14,697 nucleotides of DNA, taken from NCBI GenBank assembly GCA_023421505.1, contig JAEZTJ010000103.1, forward strand, positions 1 to 14,697, in the 5' to 3' direction. The translations under genes were made by a program, and so were the position numbers. The DNA is from Bacillota bacterium (lineage in GTDB: Bacteria; Bacillota; Clostridia; Lachnospirales; Lachnospiraceae). How positions within the stretch are numbered: the first letter of the stretch is position 1; each line of letters begins with the position of its first letter. This document shows positions 14,621-14,697 of the stretch, piece by piece. The notes under the pieces were generated by a model. It ran no database searches. It was not told the DNA's origin and saw nothing but the letters and a program-made list of their open reading frames with translations.

Positions 14621-14645
14621 CACAATTTATGTTTGTGAAATTGTG
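14621..14645. promoter_or_regulatory. Inverted repeat upstream of the aldo/keto reductase gene
   Basis: CACAATTT (14621-14628) and AAATTGTG (14638-14645) are perfect 8-bp arms around 9 bp, about 80 bp before the start codon. The size suits a regulator site. TTGTGA with a downstream ACAA weakly recalls a Rex operator, which would fit a redox enzyme, but the match is partial. The rest of 14646-14697 shows no gene. Confidence 0.3.
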
Positions 14646-14697
14646 ATACAAAACATAGTTTGTTCGCAACACGCTCCCGCTTGGATGAAGTACGTAA

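Overview
The window looks like low-GC Firmicute DNA, most probably a Lachnospiraceae or Clostridium-cluster anaerobe. The reasons are strong GGAGG ribosome sites, AT-rich intergenic DNA, two radical or iron-sulfur enzymes, a ferredoxin-tailed aldo/keto reductase, and a group II intron of a kind common in that family. There are no rRNA or tRNA genes and no CRISPR array.

The right third (about 9747-14697, minus strand, visibly less AT-rich) reads as ordinary chromosome. In transcription order it holds an aldo/keto reductase with a C-terminal 2[4Fe-4S] domain, an intrinsic terminator, an AlkA-like DNA glycosylase, a PflX-type radical-SAM protein, and an RlmD/RumA-type 23S rRNA uracil methyltransferase. 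The last two are separated by only 5 nt.

The left two thirds are a strongly AT-rich accessory region beginning at the 3' end of the methyltransferase gene. Its last codons are duplicated: an intact 3' end at 9747-9828 and a second, diverged 3' end with stop codon and terminator at 8583-8711. The copies share a 16-bp perfect dyad (six-base arms around CTCA) that codes for the catalytic GHVETC segment, as expected of an integration site in this gene. The roughly 1.1 kb between the copies holds only two short unknown genes and no recombinase.

Beyond the displaced 3' end is a six-gene minus-strand cluster (8447 down to 1941) that resembles a defence or abortive-infection island. It encodes a TIGR02391/Ymh HEPN protein, a PD-(D/E)XK nuclease broken by one base near its 5' end, a second HEPN protein with a C-terminal zinc ribbon, a DUF2971 protein, and two unrecognised proteins. 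Promoter-like sites lie before the first gene (8507-8535) and before the DUF2971 gene (4573-4600).

The far left holds a plus-strand two-gene cassette: a HisRS/HisZ-like class II synthetase paralogue and, one base later, a RimJ/RimL-type GNAT acetyltransferase. Strong hairpin terminators flank it. At the left edge is the 5' end of a minus-strand group II intron placed directly after a terminator hairpin, the usual target of group IIC introns.
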